From an uncultured Ruminococcus sp. (GTDB lineage: Bacteria > Bacillota > Clostridia > Oscillospirales > Ruminococcaceae): DNA of 64,000 nt. Position numbers and translations under genes: made by a program. The stretch spans positions 7,766 to 71,765 of the forward strand of contig CALESG010000110.1 of the NCBI GenBank assembly GCA_937907215.1. Direction: 5' to 3'. The notes under the pieces were generated by a model. It made no database searches. It saw only the letters and a list, made by a program, of their open reading frames with translations, and was not told where the DNA came from. Each line of letters starts with the position of its first letter. Position 1 is the first letter of the stretch. Below, in pieces: positions 25,460-32,837 of this stretch.

Positions 25460-26490
25460 TATTCAATACCTCCCATCTTTGCAAGCTTCTGTTCCTTTTT
25501 GTAAGCCTTGATCATTTCTTTACGCTCTTTCTTTTTACGAACTTCATCAGCGTCACGATTTGCACGGAATACAAAAATACCCAGAATAGCTGTTACAATA
25601 AACAGCATGATGGAAGCTGCACCAGCAATACCATACTGTGGGCTATGTACGTTGTTACCAACACGGAACTGTTCGTAAATAAATACGGCAACAGTACGCA
25701 GATGATCCTTGATATCGCCAGCAGCTGTATGATACAGGAACGGAATATCGAACATCTGGAGACCACCGATCATAGAAGTGATCAATGTATAAACAACCAT
25801 TGGTCTGAGCAAAGGAAGTGTGATCTTTCTCAAAACCTGACCACTGGATGCACCATCAATATTAGCTGCTTCAAACAGTGATGGGTTGATACCAAGAATA
25901 CCAGACATCATCATGATCATAGTATTACCAAACCACAACCATGTTTGAATAAACATTACAATGCCACGGCTCCATGCTGCACTGTTCTCAAACTTGATAG
26001 CATTTTTACCCATGTTGTGCAGAATAACATTCATTGCACTTGTTTCACTGTTAGAAATGAAACGCATGAACAGAGCTGCTACAGATACAGCAGTGATAAT
26101 ATTAGGCAAATACATAATTACCTTAAATGCGCCCTTGCCAGGAATATGCAGCTTAGAATCTGTAAACCATACAGCAAGCAGCAAGGAAAGGAAGATCTGA
26201 GGAATAAAGTTACCTACCCAAAGAATGATAGTATTAATAAAAGACTGAGTAAATGTATTATGCAGTGAAGCTGCTCTACGATCACCAATACCAAAAAGCA
26301 GTGTCTGATAGTTCTCCATTGCTACAAAATCACTTGCAGCATTACCATTGCCTTTAAAACTTAAAATAAAAGTATTGATCAATGGCCAGATCTGAAAGAA
26401 CAAATAGACAATGAAAAATGGTGCGATGAACATATAGCCGTACTTGGCATAACTAATAGACTTAATACGACTTTGTGCTGTCGATGCCAT
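25459..26490 (-). CDS. Carbohydrate ABC transporter permease, MalF-type
   Basis: Second channel subunit. It is 343 residues with a long Lys-rich cytoplasmic C-terminus (RKKKERKEMIKAYKKEQK). The EAA loop is visible as EAANIDGASSGQVLRKITLPLLRP. Transmembrane segments are spread over residues 15-310. It lies 135 bp downstream of the binding-protein gene with a hairpin between, and is coupled by 1-bp overlap to the MalG-type gene. Confidence 0.92.
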   Translation of the reverse strand: MASTAQSRIKSISYAKYGYMFIAPFFIVYLFFQIWPLINTFILSFKGNGNAASDFVAMENYQTLLFGIGDRRAASLHNTFTQSFINTIILWVGNFIPQIFLSLLLAVWFTDSKLHIPGKGAFKVIMYLPNIITAVSVAALFMRFISNSETSAMNVILHNMGKNAIKFENSAAWSRGIVMFIQTWLWFGNTMIMMMSGILGINPSLFEAANIDGASSGQVLRKITLPLLRPMVVYTLITSMIGGLQMFDIPFLYHTAAGDIKDHLRTVAVFIYEQFRVGNNVHSPQYGIAGAASIMLFIVTAILGIFVFRANRDADEVRKKKERKEMIKAYKKEQKLAKMGGIE

Positions 26491-26558
26491 TTTTAAACAC
26501 GCCCTTTCAAAAATTTAGTAAAATAGTAGTAGAAAAATAGAAATAAAAATAAATATAC

Positions 26559-26588
26559 ACCTGCACAGCAGAATTTCGCCGTGCAGGT
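26559..26588 (-). terminator. Attenuating hairpin between binding-protein and permease genes
   Basis: ACCTGCAC pairs with GTGCAGGT (26559-26566 and 26581-26588). On the minus strand it is followed by a U-rich run (GTATATTTATTTTTATTT). Such stem-loops typically give high binding protein and lower permease expression by partial termination or 3'-end protection. Confidence 0.65.
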
Positions 26589-26625
26589 TGTACATTATTA
26601 AGTTAAGTTTGAATAATTATTTAAA

Positions 26626-28155
26626 TTATTCAACTGTGATATCTGTAATAGCTTCAGAAACCTTGTTCAGGAACTCATCAACGCAAGCATCCTCAGAATC
26701 GATTGTGCCTTCGCAATAAGCCTTTACAGCATTCTGGAGTTCAGAGTTGATAGTAGCATCATACTGAGTAGCAATGCTCATATCGATGTTTGCAGCAGAG
26801 TCAGCCAGAACAGCGAGCTGATCCTGACCGCCGAGCAGTGGGTTGCTGTTTGTGCCAGCTGCAACTGTGTTAGCCATAACAACCTTGTTGTTTACGAAGT
26901 CGCCCTTAGCGTCAACATACTTCTGCATAGAAGTTGTATCAACTGTCATGTAGTAGATGAACTGACCAGCTTCTGTAGCGTTATCTGTCTTAGGAGATAC
27001 ACAAATCCATGTGCCGCCCCAGAACCAGCTTGTAGGACCAGCAACAACGTTGTACAGACCATATGTAGAACCTTCTGCACCCTCTTCGCCTTCAGCCTGA
27101 GACAGCTGTGAACCAGCACCCAGAGACCATGTTGGGAAGAAGAAACCGAATGTCTTGTTAGCCTGTGTACCAGCGCTCATACCCTGTGGAAGCCAGTCAT
27201 CTGTCCACTGAGAAGCTGTGCTGATGTAACCAGCATCATAGTTTGTCTTAGCCATGTTGATGAAGTCACCGAGACAAGCCTTAGAGTTGTCAGCTGTGAT
27301 TACGCCGTCCTGAACCCAAGCAGATGTTCTGTTACCGTTAGAGTATGCTCTCCAAACGCCGTCAACAGAGTCAGCCATAGCTGTTGCGCCTTCAGACTTT
27401 TCAGATACTGTAGCAGCTGTTGCCCAGAATGCATCCCAGTCAGAAATAGCAGCCTGCATATCTTCAGGAGTTGTAATGCCGAGATATTCTTCAGCGAGGT
27501 CAGTTCTATAAGCATAACCACCAGCAGCAACCTGCCATGTAGCACCCTTAAGAACGCCATCGTTATCCTTACCCATTGCTACTGTGTAGTCATATGCATT
27601 TGCATACATATCTTCAGTAATACCTACAGCAGACAGTGGTGCAGAATATTCATTGTTGTTCTGGTAAGCCTTGTTCCAGTCAGCATCGCAGAAGAACAGG
27701 TCAACGTCATCGTCAGAAGCGAACACCTGAGCATACTTTTCGTTAGCTTCAGTACCGTTTGCACCTACGTTCTTGTAAACCATCTTAGATTTGTCCATGC
27801 CAGATGCTTCAGCAACTACATCGTACATATAAGAAAGGTCGTCTTCTGTCCAGCAGAGAATTGTCAGAGCGTCACCGCCATCACCGAGTGTGCCATCAGG
27901 TGTACCGAGAGCTGGTACTTCAGCCTCAGCAACGGACTCAGACTCAGATTCAGACTCTGATGCAGATTCATCTTCGGACTCAGCCTCAGACTCAGATTCA
28001 GCTTCAGACTCAGATTCAGACTCAGATGCTTCAGTTGCAGCCTCAGTAGCGGATTCAGATGTGGAAGATGATGTATCATCACCGCATCCAACAAATGCTG
28101 TAGCAGTCATAGCAAGAGCTGCTACGAGTGCCAATGTCTTCTTCAGATTGTTCAT
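26626..28155 (-). CDS. Sugar ABC transporter substrate-binding lipoprotein
   Basis: Extracellular solute-binding protein of the CUT1 type. It is 509 residues. The signal peptide ends in lipobox AFVGC, so Cys24 is lipidated. An unusually long Ser/Glu repeat tether fills residues 30-78, and the solute-binding fold follows (ALTILCWTEDD onwards). AGGAGGAAATTTCC precedes the start. It is the first gene of the operon, with a consensus-like promoter at 28269-28297. The ligand cannot be deduced from sequence; a plant-derived oligosaccharide is plausible. Confidence 0.9.
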   Translation of the reverse strand: MNNLKKTLALVAALAMTATAFVGCGDDTSSSTSESATEAATEASESESESEAESESEAESEDESASESESESESVAEAEVPALGTPDGTLGDGGDALTILCWTEDDLSYMYDVVAEASGMDKSKMVYKNVGANGTEANEKYAQVFASDDDVDLFFCDADWNKAYQNNNEYSAPLSAVGITEDMYANAYDYTVAMGKDNDGVLKGATWQVAAGGYAYRTDLAEEYLGITTPEDMQAAISDWDAFWATAATVSEKSEGATAMADSVDGVWRAYSNGNRTSAWVQDGVITADNSKACLGDFINMAKTNYDAGYISTASQWTDDWLPQGMSAGTQANKTFGFFFPTWSLGAGSQLSQAEGEEGAEGSTYGLYNVVAGPTSWFWGGTWICVSPKTDNATEAGQFIYYMTVDTTSMQKYVDAKGDFVNNKVVMANTVAAGTNSNPLLGGQDQLAVLADSAANIDMSIATQYDATINSELQNAVKAYCEGTIDSEDACVDEFLNKVSEAITDITVE

Positions 28156-28268
28156 TGGAAATTTCCTCCTTAAATTATATATTATATTATTAGAATAATA
28201 TAATTTGCTTTTTTGCTTGCAGAGCGTGAGAATTTCCCACTGCTGCGCAGCAATCCTTTGATAAGTTT

Positions 28269-28297
28269 AATATACACTAATTCTTAAATAAAGTCAA
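28269..28297 (-). promoter_or_regulatory. Promoter of the sugar ABC operon
   Basis: On the minus strand TTGACT (28292-28297), a 17-bp spacer and TATATT (28269-28274), about 115 bp upstream of the binding-protein start. The inverted repeat at 28328-28365 lies about 30 bp upstream of the -35 box. Confidence 0.7.
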
Positions 28298-28327
28298 GTA
28301 ATATTCCATTCATTCATTTTTTTCAGC

Positions 28328-28365
28328 AAGTAGCACATATTTCAAAAGTTGAATTTGTGCTACTT
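28328..28365. promoter_or_regulatory. Long inverted repeat upstream of sugar ABC operon promoter
   Basis: AAGTAGCACA (28328-28337) is perfectly inverted at 28356-28365, with further pairing TTCAA/TTGAA inside, giving a near-continuous 17-bp palindrome around a 3-bp centre. There is no T tract on either strand, so it is not a terminator. Its position fits an activator or repressor site. Confidence 0.5.
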
Positions 28366-28453
28366 GTACAACTTACAGACAGATTCACTTGCAAAAGTTA
28401 CAAAACGGTTAAATAATCATTGACCATTTTGCCGATTAAAACGGGTATAAGAC

Positions 28454-29221
28454 TTAGCAAACAAGATACTCATCTATAGATCTATATAATTCTACAGTCA
28501 TTCCTTCTACATAAAGCAGTTCAAGAATGTTCTTATAACCACCTATTTCATCACGCAAAGCAATGATTTTCCTTGCAAGTTCCATATCAACACCCGGTAA
28601 ATATGCAAATTCTTCTGCTGACGCTGTATTAACATTAACTATAACAGGTATCCAATCCGTTTCCGGAGTGTTTTTATAATCAGTTTCCGGCGGATTTGTT
28701 TCTTCAGGAGAGTCATAATATTCCACATCAAGGTAAACAAGGTCATATATCTGCTGATAACGTATTTTTCCAATACCGTTTACTTCCAAAAGCTCTTCCC
28801 TGTTTCTAAATCCGCCATTTGCTTCTCTGTAAGCAATTATATTTTCAGCTGTGATCTCTCCTATTCCAGGAAGCTGGATAAGTTCCTCAAATGAAGCTGT
28901 ATTTAAATTAAGCGGGAATTCAACATATTCCTTGCCAAATTCCATTTCATCTTCGTGTTCAAAATATTCAAACAAAGATGTTGTAATTTCTGTTTCAGCT
29001 TTTATTTCTGTATTTTCAAAATTCTCTTTCGTCTGCACTGCTGATTCATTACATGATACAGCTGCTTCTTCAATAAAATCTCCAGTAGTTCCAAAATAAA
29101 CTATTGGCTGAATGGTTTTATTCATCAGCTCTTGTTCATCATCAGCAAGAATCATATAAATACTTATTGCAGTAAATACAATCATAATCAGAATTGCTGC
29201 AAATGTCTTGATCTCATTCAT
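28454..29221 (-). CDS. ComEA-like protein with duplicated helix-hairpin-helix DNA-binding domains
   Basis: It is 255 residues. The start is the ATG at 29221, because the codon before it is TTG without support. One N-terminal transmembrane segment (about residues 5-25) is followed by an acidic extracytoplasmic linker. Two helix-hairpin-helix units come next: LNLNTASFEELIQLPGIGEI (about 100-165) and VNVNTASAEEFAYLPGVDM (about 195-255). ComEA binds incoming DNA during competence. Two HhH units rather than one is less usual. No other competence genes are in the window, so a DNA-uptake role is only suggested. Confidence 0.8.
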   Translation of the reverse strand: MNEIKTFAAILIMIVFTAISIYMILADDEQELMNKTIQPIVYFGTTGDFIEEAAVSCNESAVQTKENFENTEIKAETEITTSLFEYFEHEDEMEFGKEYVEFPLNLNTASFEELIQLPGIGEITAENIIAYREANGGFRNREELLEVNGIGKIRYQQIYDLVYLDVEYYDSPEETNPPETDYKNTPETDWIPVIVNVNTASAEEFAYLPGVDMELARKIIALRDEIGGYKNILELLYVEGMTVELYRSIDEYLVC

Positions 29222-29281
29222 CAAGTAATGTCACACTTAAATGTCAATATCCAAATTTGTCGATATAAAAATTATAAAATA

Positions 29282-29314
29282 ATGCAGCGATCAGCCAATG
29301 CTTAACCGCTGCAT
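29282..29314 (-). terminator. Terminator after the LDH/MDH gene
   Basis: ATGCAGCG (29282-29289) pairs with CGCTGCAT (29307-29314). On the minus strand it is followed by TATTTTATAATTTTTATA. Confidence 0.7.
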
Positions 29315-29333
29315 ATATTTTAATCAATTATAA

Positions 29334-30293
29334 TTATTCAGCATCACTCTGCATTGCTTCAATTACATCTCGCAAAGCTTTTGTACTCTTCTGAAGAGCT
29401 GCTAAATCAGCATCATTAAGAGGAGGTGTGATCTCACGCTCTACACCTGCTGCACCAACTACACATGGCAGGCTGAGGCAAACATCCTTAACGCCTTCAT
29501 AACGACTGCCATCCTGATATGTAGATACTGTAAGAGCTGTCTTTGTGTCACGCAGCACAGCTTCCGCAATCATATTTACAGAAAGTGCAATTGCATAATA
29601 TGTTGCACCCTTGCACTTGATAACTTCAGCACCTGCTTCCTTTACTTCCCGAACTATTTCATTCTTGTCGCCAAGATCCTTTACAGAACTGCAGTAGTCT
29701 TCAAAAGGCATACCGCAAACAGATGCCAGACTCCATGGTACCATTGAAGAATCACCGTGTTCACCGAAAACATAAGCGTGTACATTCTTAGAACTTACAT
29801 TAGCATGATCTGCAAGGCAAGCTCTAAGACGTGAGGAATCGAGAACTGTACCAGAACCCATAACCTGTGATGGCTTCAAACCAGAAACCTTGAGTGCTTC
29901 ATATGTAAGAACGTCAACAGGATTGCTTACAATAATATAGCAGGCATTTGGAGCATACTTTGTGATTTCAGGCATTACAGATGCTATGATCTTAGCATTT
30001 GTCTTGCAAAGATCAAGTCTGCTCTGACCCGGCTTTCTTGCTATACCTACAGTTACGATTACCAGATCTGAATTTACTGCATCAGAATAATCGCCATCTC
30101 TTACATCACAGCCGGGATAGAAAGAATTACCCTGCATAATATCCATTGCTTCACCCTTAGCCTTGGGCTTGTTAATATCTACAAGCACCATTTCAGAGCA
30201 AAGACCTTTTATTGCCATAGCAAATGCGATAGAGGCACCAACATTGCCGGCACCTAAAATAGTTACCTTCTTACCTTTTTTTATTTCGTTCAT
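29334..30293 (-). CDS. L-lactate/malate dehydrogenase family protein
   Basis: NAD-dependent 2-hydroxyacid dehydrogenase of the LDH/MDH superfamily, 319 residues. NAD site GAGNVGAS, catalytic Asp/Arg in LDSSRLR and catalytic His in GEHGDSSMVP are all present. Overall sequence looks like L-lactate dehydrogenase, but the substrate-specificity loop reads ARKPGQSRLDL: the residue equivalent to Gln102 of Bacillus LDH is Arg (Arg86), the residue that defines malate dehydrogenases. So lactate or malate specificity is open. It has its own promoter (30354-30382) and terminator. Confidence 0.85.
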   Translation of the reverse strand: MNEIKKGKKVTILGAGNVGASIAFAMAIKGLCSEMVLVDINKPKAKGEAMDIMQGNSFYPGCDVRDGDYSDAVNSDLVIVTVGIARKPGQSRLDLCKTNAKIIASVMPEITKYAPNACYIIVSNPVDVLTYEALKVSGLKPSQVMGSGTVLDSSRLRACLADHANVSSKNVHAYVFGEHGDSSMVPWSLASVCGMPFEDYCSSVKDLGDKNEIVREVKEAGAEVIKCKGATYYAIALSVNMIAEAVLRDTKTALTVSTYQDGSRYEGVKDVCLSLPCVVGAAGVEREITPPLNDADLAALQKSTKALRDVIEAMQSDAE

Positions 30294-30353
30294 TTTTTAT
30301 TTTCCTCCTAGCATCTTTAGTATGATCAATATAATCATTTATAAAATTACCTT

Positions 30354-30382
30354 TATAATAATTACTTTTTAGCCCATGTCAA
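30354..30382 (-). promoter_or_regulatory. Promoter of the LDH/MDH gene
   Basis: On the minus strand TTGACA (30377-30382), a 17-bp spacer and ATTATA (30354-30359), about 60 bp before the start. A 12-bp palindrome ACAATGCATTGT (30408-30419) lies about 25 bp upstream. It does not match the Rex consensus. Confidence 0.65.
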
Positions 30383-30714
30383 TTAAGTTTACAATTAAAT
30401 TTTCGACACAATGCATTGTACTTATTATACCATACCATTCCGCACTTTGCAAGAGTGTTTAATGTTACTCAAATTTTTTTGTTAATTTGCAACATATTAC
30501 CACAAGGAAAATAGCTGTTTTATACAAACATTTTATACAAATAAATCTCCAAGCCTATTGCTGCTTTTTAATAAAGCTTTCTTTTTCTCACTTTAATATC
30601 ACATTCCCATTTAAATTATGAGTTATTTAATATGTTTTGCATATTGTAAACCACAGTTTTAAAGTCATATTTGTTGTGAATTGCTAAAGTTTTGGCAAAA
30701 TTATGTGAAATGGG

Positions 30715-30743
30715 TTCACTTTGGAAAACAAGTGTGATATAAT
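30715..30743 (+). promoter_or_regulatory. Promoter of the dockerin-bearing C39-like protein, with palindrome over -10
   Basis: TTCACT (30715-30720), a 17-bp spacer and TATAAT (30738-30743). The -10 box sits inside the palindrome GTGATATA-ATA-TATATCAC (30734-30752), a possible operator. The leader before the start is about 115 nt. Confidence 0.65.
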
Positions 30744-30862
30744 ATATATCACGTAAGTTACAGAACAATTACAAAAGGTTTCAAATCAGCAATGACATAA
30801 AAGAAAAAAACATAAAAGCAAGAAAACACTTTAATTTATTAAGCGAAAGGAACTTAAGTATA

Positions 30863-32770
30863 ATGAAACTGAAAAAAAGCAAAATCATTTCAATCGTCAC
30901 TGCTGCTGCGGTGCTTTTGACATCGGGTATAATTTTAAGTAAAGCAACTTCAAAAGCAAGTGCAAGTGACGCTGTACTGCTTCAATATGACTCACAATGG
31001 GGAAGCTATCCTTATGGTGACGGCACTATCAGCGACAGTGGCTGCGGCGAATTTGCGATCATAAATGCTGTAAAATACCTTACAGGAAACACTATGGACA
31101 TTTACACTGTAGCTGACTGGGCAAGTGCAAATGAATACATATGGGGTGTAGGTTCAAGTTTCAGCATTGCTCCTGATGCAGCTGCAAAATTCGGCAGTGA
31201 ATATGGATTTCAGCTTGATTTGCACTATGGATTCAAAGGATATGTAGGAAGCTCTTATCCTGATTCCGAAGAAACATATGATGCAGCATGGGATGTGATT
31301 GTGTCAAAACTCTCACAAGGTGAAGTTGCTGTAGGTTTGGTTGACAATCACTTTATAGCATTAGTAGATTATGACAGCAGCACTGACAGTGTACTTGTTT
31401 ATGATCCAGGTGCCGGTTCTAAACGTCAGACAACATCCGCAGGCAACTGGAAAACTCATGACGAACTTAATTACTGGTCTAATGCTGGAACGCAATATTT
31501 AAAGCTTAGAGCATACCTTACATTCTATTTTGCAACAGGAAGTTCCGGTTCATACGGAGCAGAAACACAAACAACTCCAGCATTCAGCGGCTCTGCCGAT
31601 GCGGCTGGAACATATACTGTAAATACAGGCGGCGGTGAACTTAACCTGCGTGCTTATCCTAATGCATCATCTGCTGTATTAAACTCTATTCCAAATGGTG
31701 CTGACGTGGAAGTAATAGAATCGGATGGAAGTTGGGCAAGCGTCACTTATAATGGTCTTAACGGATATTGCAGTGCAAAATATCTTGAACGCAAACTTGA
31801 AACCACAAGTTCTTCCGAATGCTCTGAAGCAACAACTACTGCTGCGACTACAGAAGAAATAATATCGACAACAACAGAAACTGCCGCCGCACTTTCTGAA
31901 GAAAATGCCGGAGAATATATCGTATCAGCAGATGGTTCATACCTCAATATGCGTGAAGGAATGGGTACTGAATTTGATATTGTAGTGCAAATTCCTGATG
32001 AAACAAAAGTAACCGTAACAGCTGCAAATGATGAATGGGCTGCTGTAACATGGGACGGCAATACAGGTTACTGCTCATACATATATCTTAAGAATGCAGA
32101 AAGCAGCACTGCTGATACATCTGAATATGCAGATGGAACATCTTATTCAGAAACTGAAACAGAAACTGTATCAACCGAAACAGACAGCTCAAATAAAGAT
32201 TCGATTGAATCTGATGAAAATAATAATATACAAAATATATATTCAAATATAGATTCTATAGCAGATGAATCAGAAGAAAAGTCAGAGTCTTCTGAATCTA
32301 ATGACGCAGGTGCTTATCGTGTAAAAACAGACGGACTGCTTTTAAATCTTCGTGCTGAATGTGATATGGACGCAGAAATCTTGGAAAAGATCCCTGATAA
32401 TAGTGAAGTCTTTGTAATAAATGCCGGAGATGAATGGTGTACTGTTTCATGGAAAGACACTGTTGGCTATTGCAGAACAGAATATCTGGAAAAGGTTATA
32501 ATCGCTGCTGATCAAAGTGCTGATGATATTGAGAATATAGATCCAGCTTACAGAACATTATACGGTGATTCCGACAATGACGGTGAAGTTAAAATGTCTG
32601 ATGTAATACTGCTTCACAAGGCTCTTACAGGCGCTATTTCTCTAAACAAAACAGCTGCTGCAAATTCAGACTGCTACACCGATGGAAAACTTGATATAGT
32701 AGATGTAACAGTCATAATTCAGCATCTTATAAGAAATTGTGATATGCCGATAAATCCGGCTGAATTTTAA
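30863..32770 (+). CDS. Secreted C39-like cysteine peptidase with three SH3b repeats and a C-terminal dockerin
   Basis: It is 635 residues. A signal peptide (about 1-33) is followed by a papain-like C39 domain (about 38-225) with Cys61 in DSGCGEFA and the His in NHFIALVDYD. Three bacterial SH3 modules follow, near 248-308, 350-408 and 490-550, each with the LNLR/LNMR...GYC pattern and separated by Ser/Thr/Glu linkers. A type I dockerin with two Ca-binding repeats (DSDNDGEVKMSDVILL and a TDGKLDIVDVTVII-like half) is at about 572-630. It is probably cell-wall-targeted and docked to a cohesin scaffold. The substrate is unknown. Confidence 0.85.
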   Translation: MKLKKSKIISIVTAAAVLLTSGIILSKATSKASASDAVLLQYDSQWGSYPYGDGTISDSGCGEFAIINAVKYLTGNTMDIYTVADWASANEYIWGVGSSFSIAPDAAAKFGSEYGFQLDLHYGFKGYVGSSYPDSEETYDAAWDVIVSKLSQGEVAVGLVDNHFIALVDYDSSTDSVLVYDPGAGSKRQTTSAGNWKTHDELNYWSNAGTQYLKLRAYLTFYFATGSSGSYGAETQTTPAFSGSADAAGTYTVNTGGGELNLRAYPNASSAVLNSIPNGADVEVIESDGSWASVTYNGLNGYCSAKYLERKLETTSSSECSEATTTAATTEEIISTTTETAAALSEENAGEYIVSADGSYLNMREGMGTEFDIVVQIPDETKVTVTAANDEWAAVTWDGNTGYCSYIYLKNAESSTADTSEYADGTSYSETETETVSTETDSSNKDSIESDENNNIQNIYSNIDSIADESEEKSESSESNDAGAYRVKTDGLLLNLRAECDMDAEILEKIPDNSEVFVINAGDEWCTVSWKDTVGYCRTEYLEKVIIAADQSADDIENIDPAYRTLYGDSDNDGEVKMSDVILLHKALTGAISLNKTAAANSDCYTDGKLDIVDVTVIIQHLIRNCDMPINPAEF

Positions 32771-32790
32771 CAAAATAAGTATAATTTTAA

Positions 32791-32830
32791 AAAAAGGCTG
32801 TTGCAGTTCAACTTCTGCAACAGCCTTTTT
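32791..32830. terminator. Bidirectional terminator between two dockerin protein genes
   Basis: AAAAAGGCTGTTGCA (32791-32805) pairs perfectly with its inverse at 32816-32830. It serves the convergent genes on both sides and has the same stem as the terminator at 3259. Confidence 0.92.
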
Positions 32831-32837
32831 AATTGTC

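Larger units (their letters stand above)
30294..30862. other. 569-bp AT-rich intergenic region between divergent genes
   Basis: It contains the leftward promoter at 30354-30382, the palindrome at 30408-30419 and the rightward promoter at 30715-30743. No ORF, repeat copy or RNA gene was recognised between about 30440 and 30710. Confidence 0.6.

Noticed and set aside
27804..28198. Overlapping repetitive frames (Gln- and Asp/Ser-rich) opposite the binding-protein tether
   Set aside because: They are by-products of the Ser/Glu codon repeat in the lipoprotein gene.
28328..28365. Inverted repeat as a terminator of the ComEA-like gene
   Set aside because: No T tract follows the stem on either strand, so it is listed as a possible regulatory site instead.
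30408..30419. ACAATGCATTGT as a Rex redox-repressor site upstream of the LDH-family gene
   Set aside because: It is palindromic but does not match the TTGTGA-N6-TCACAA pattern expected for Rex.
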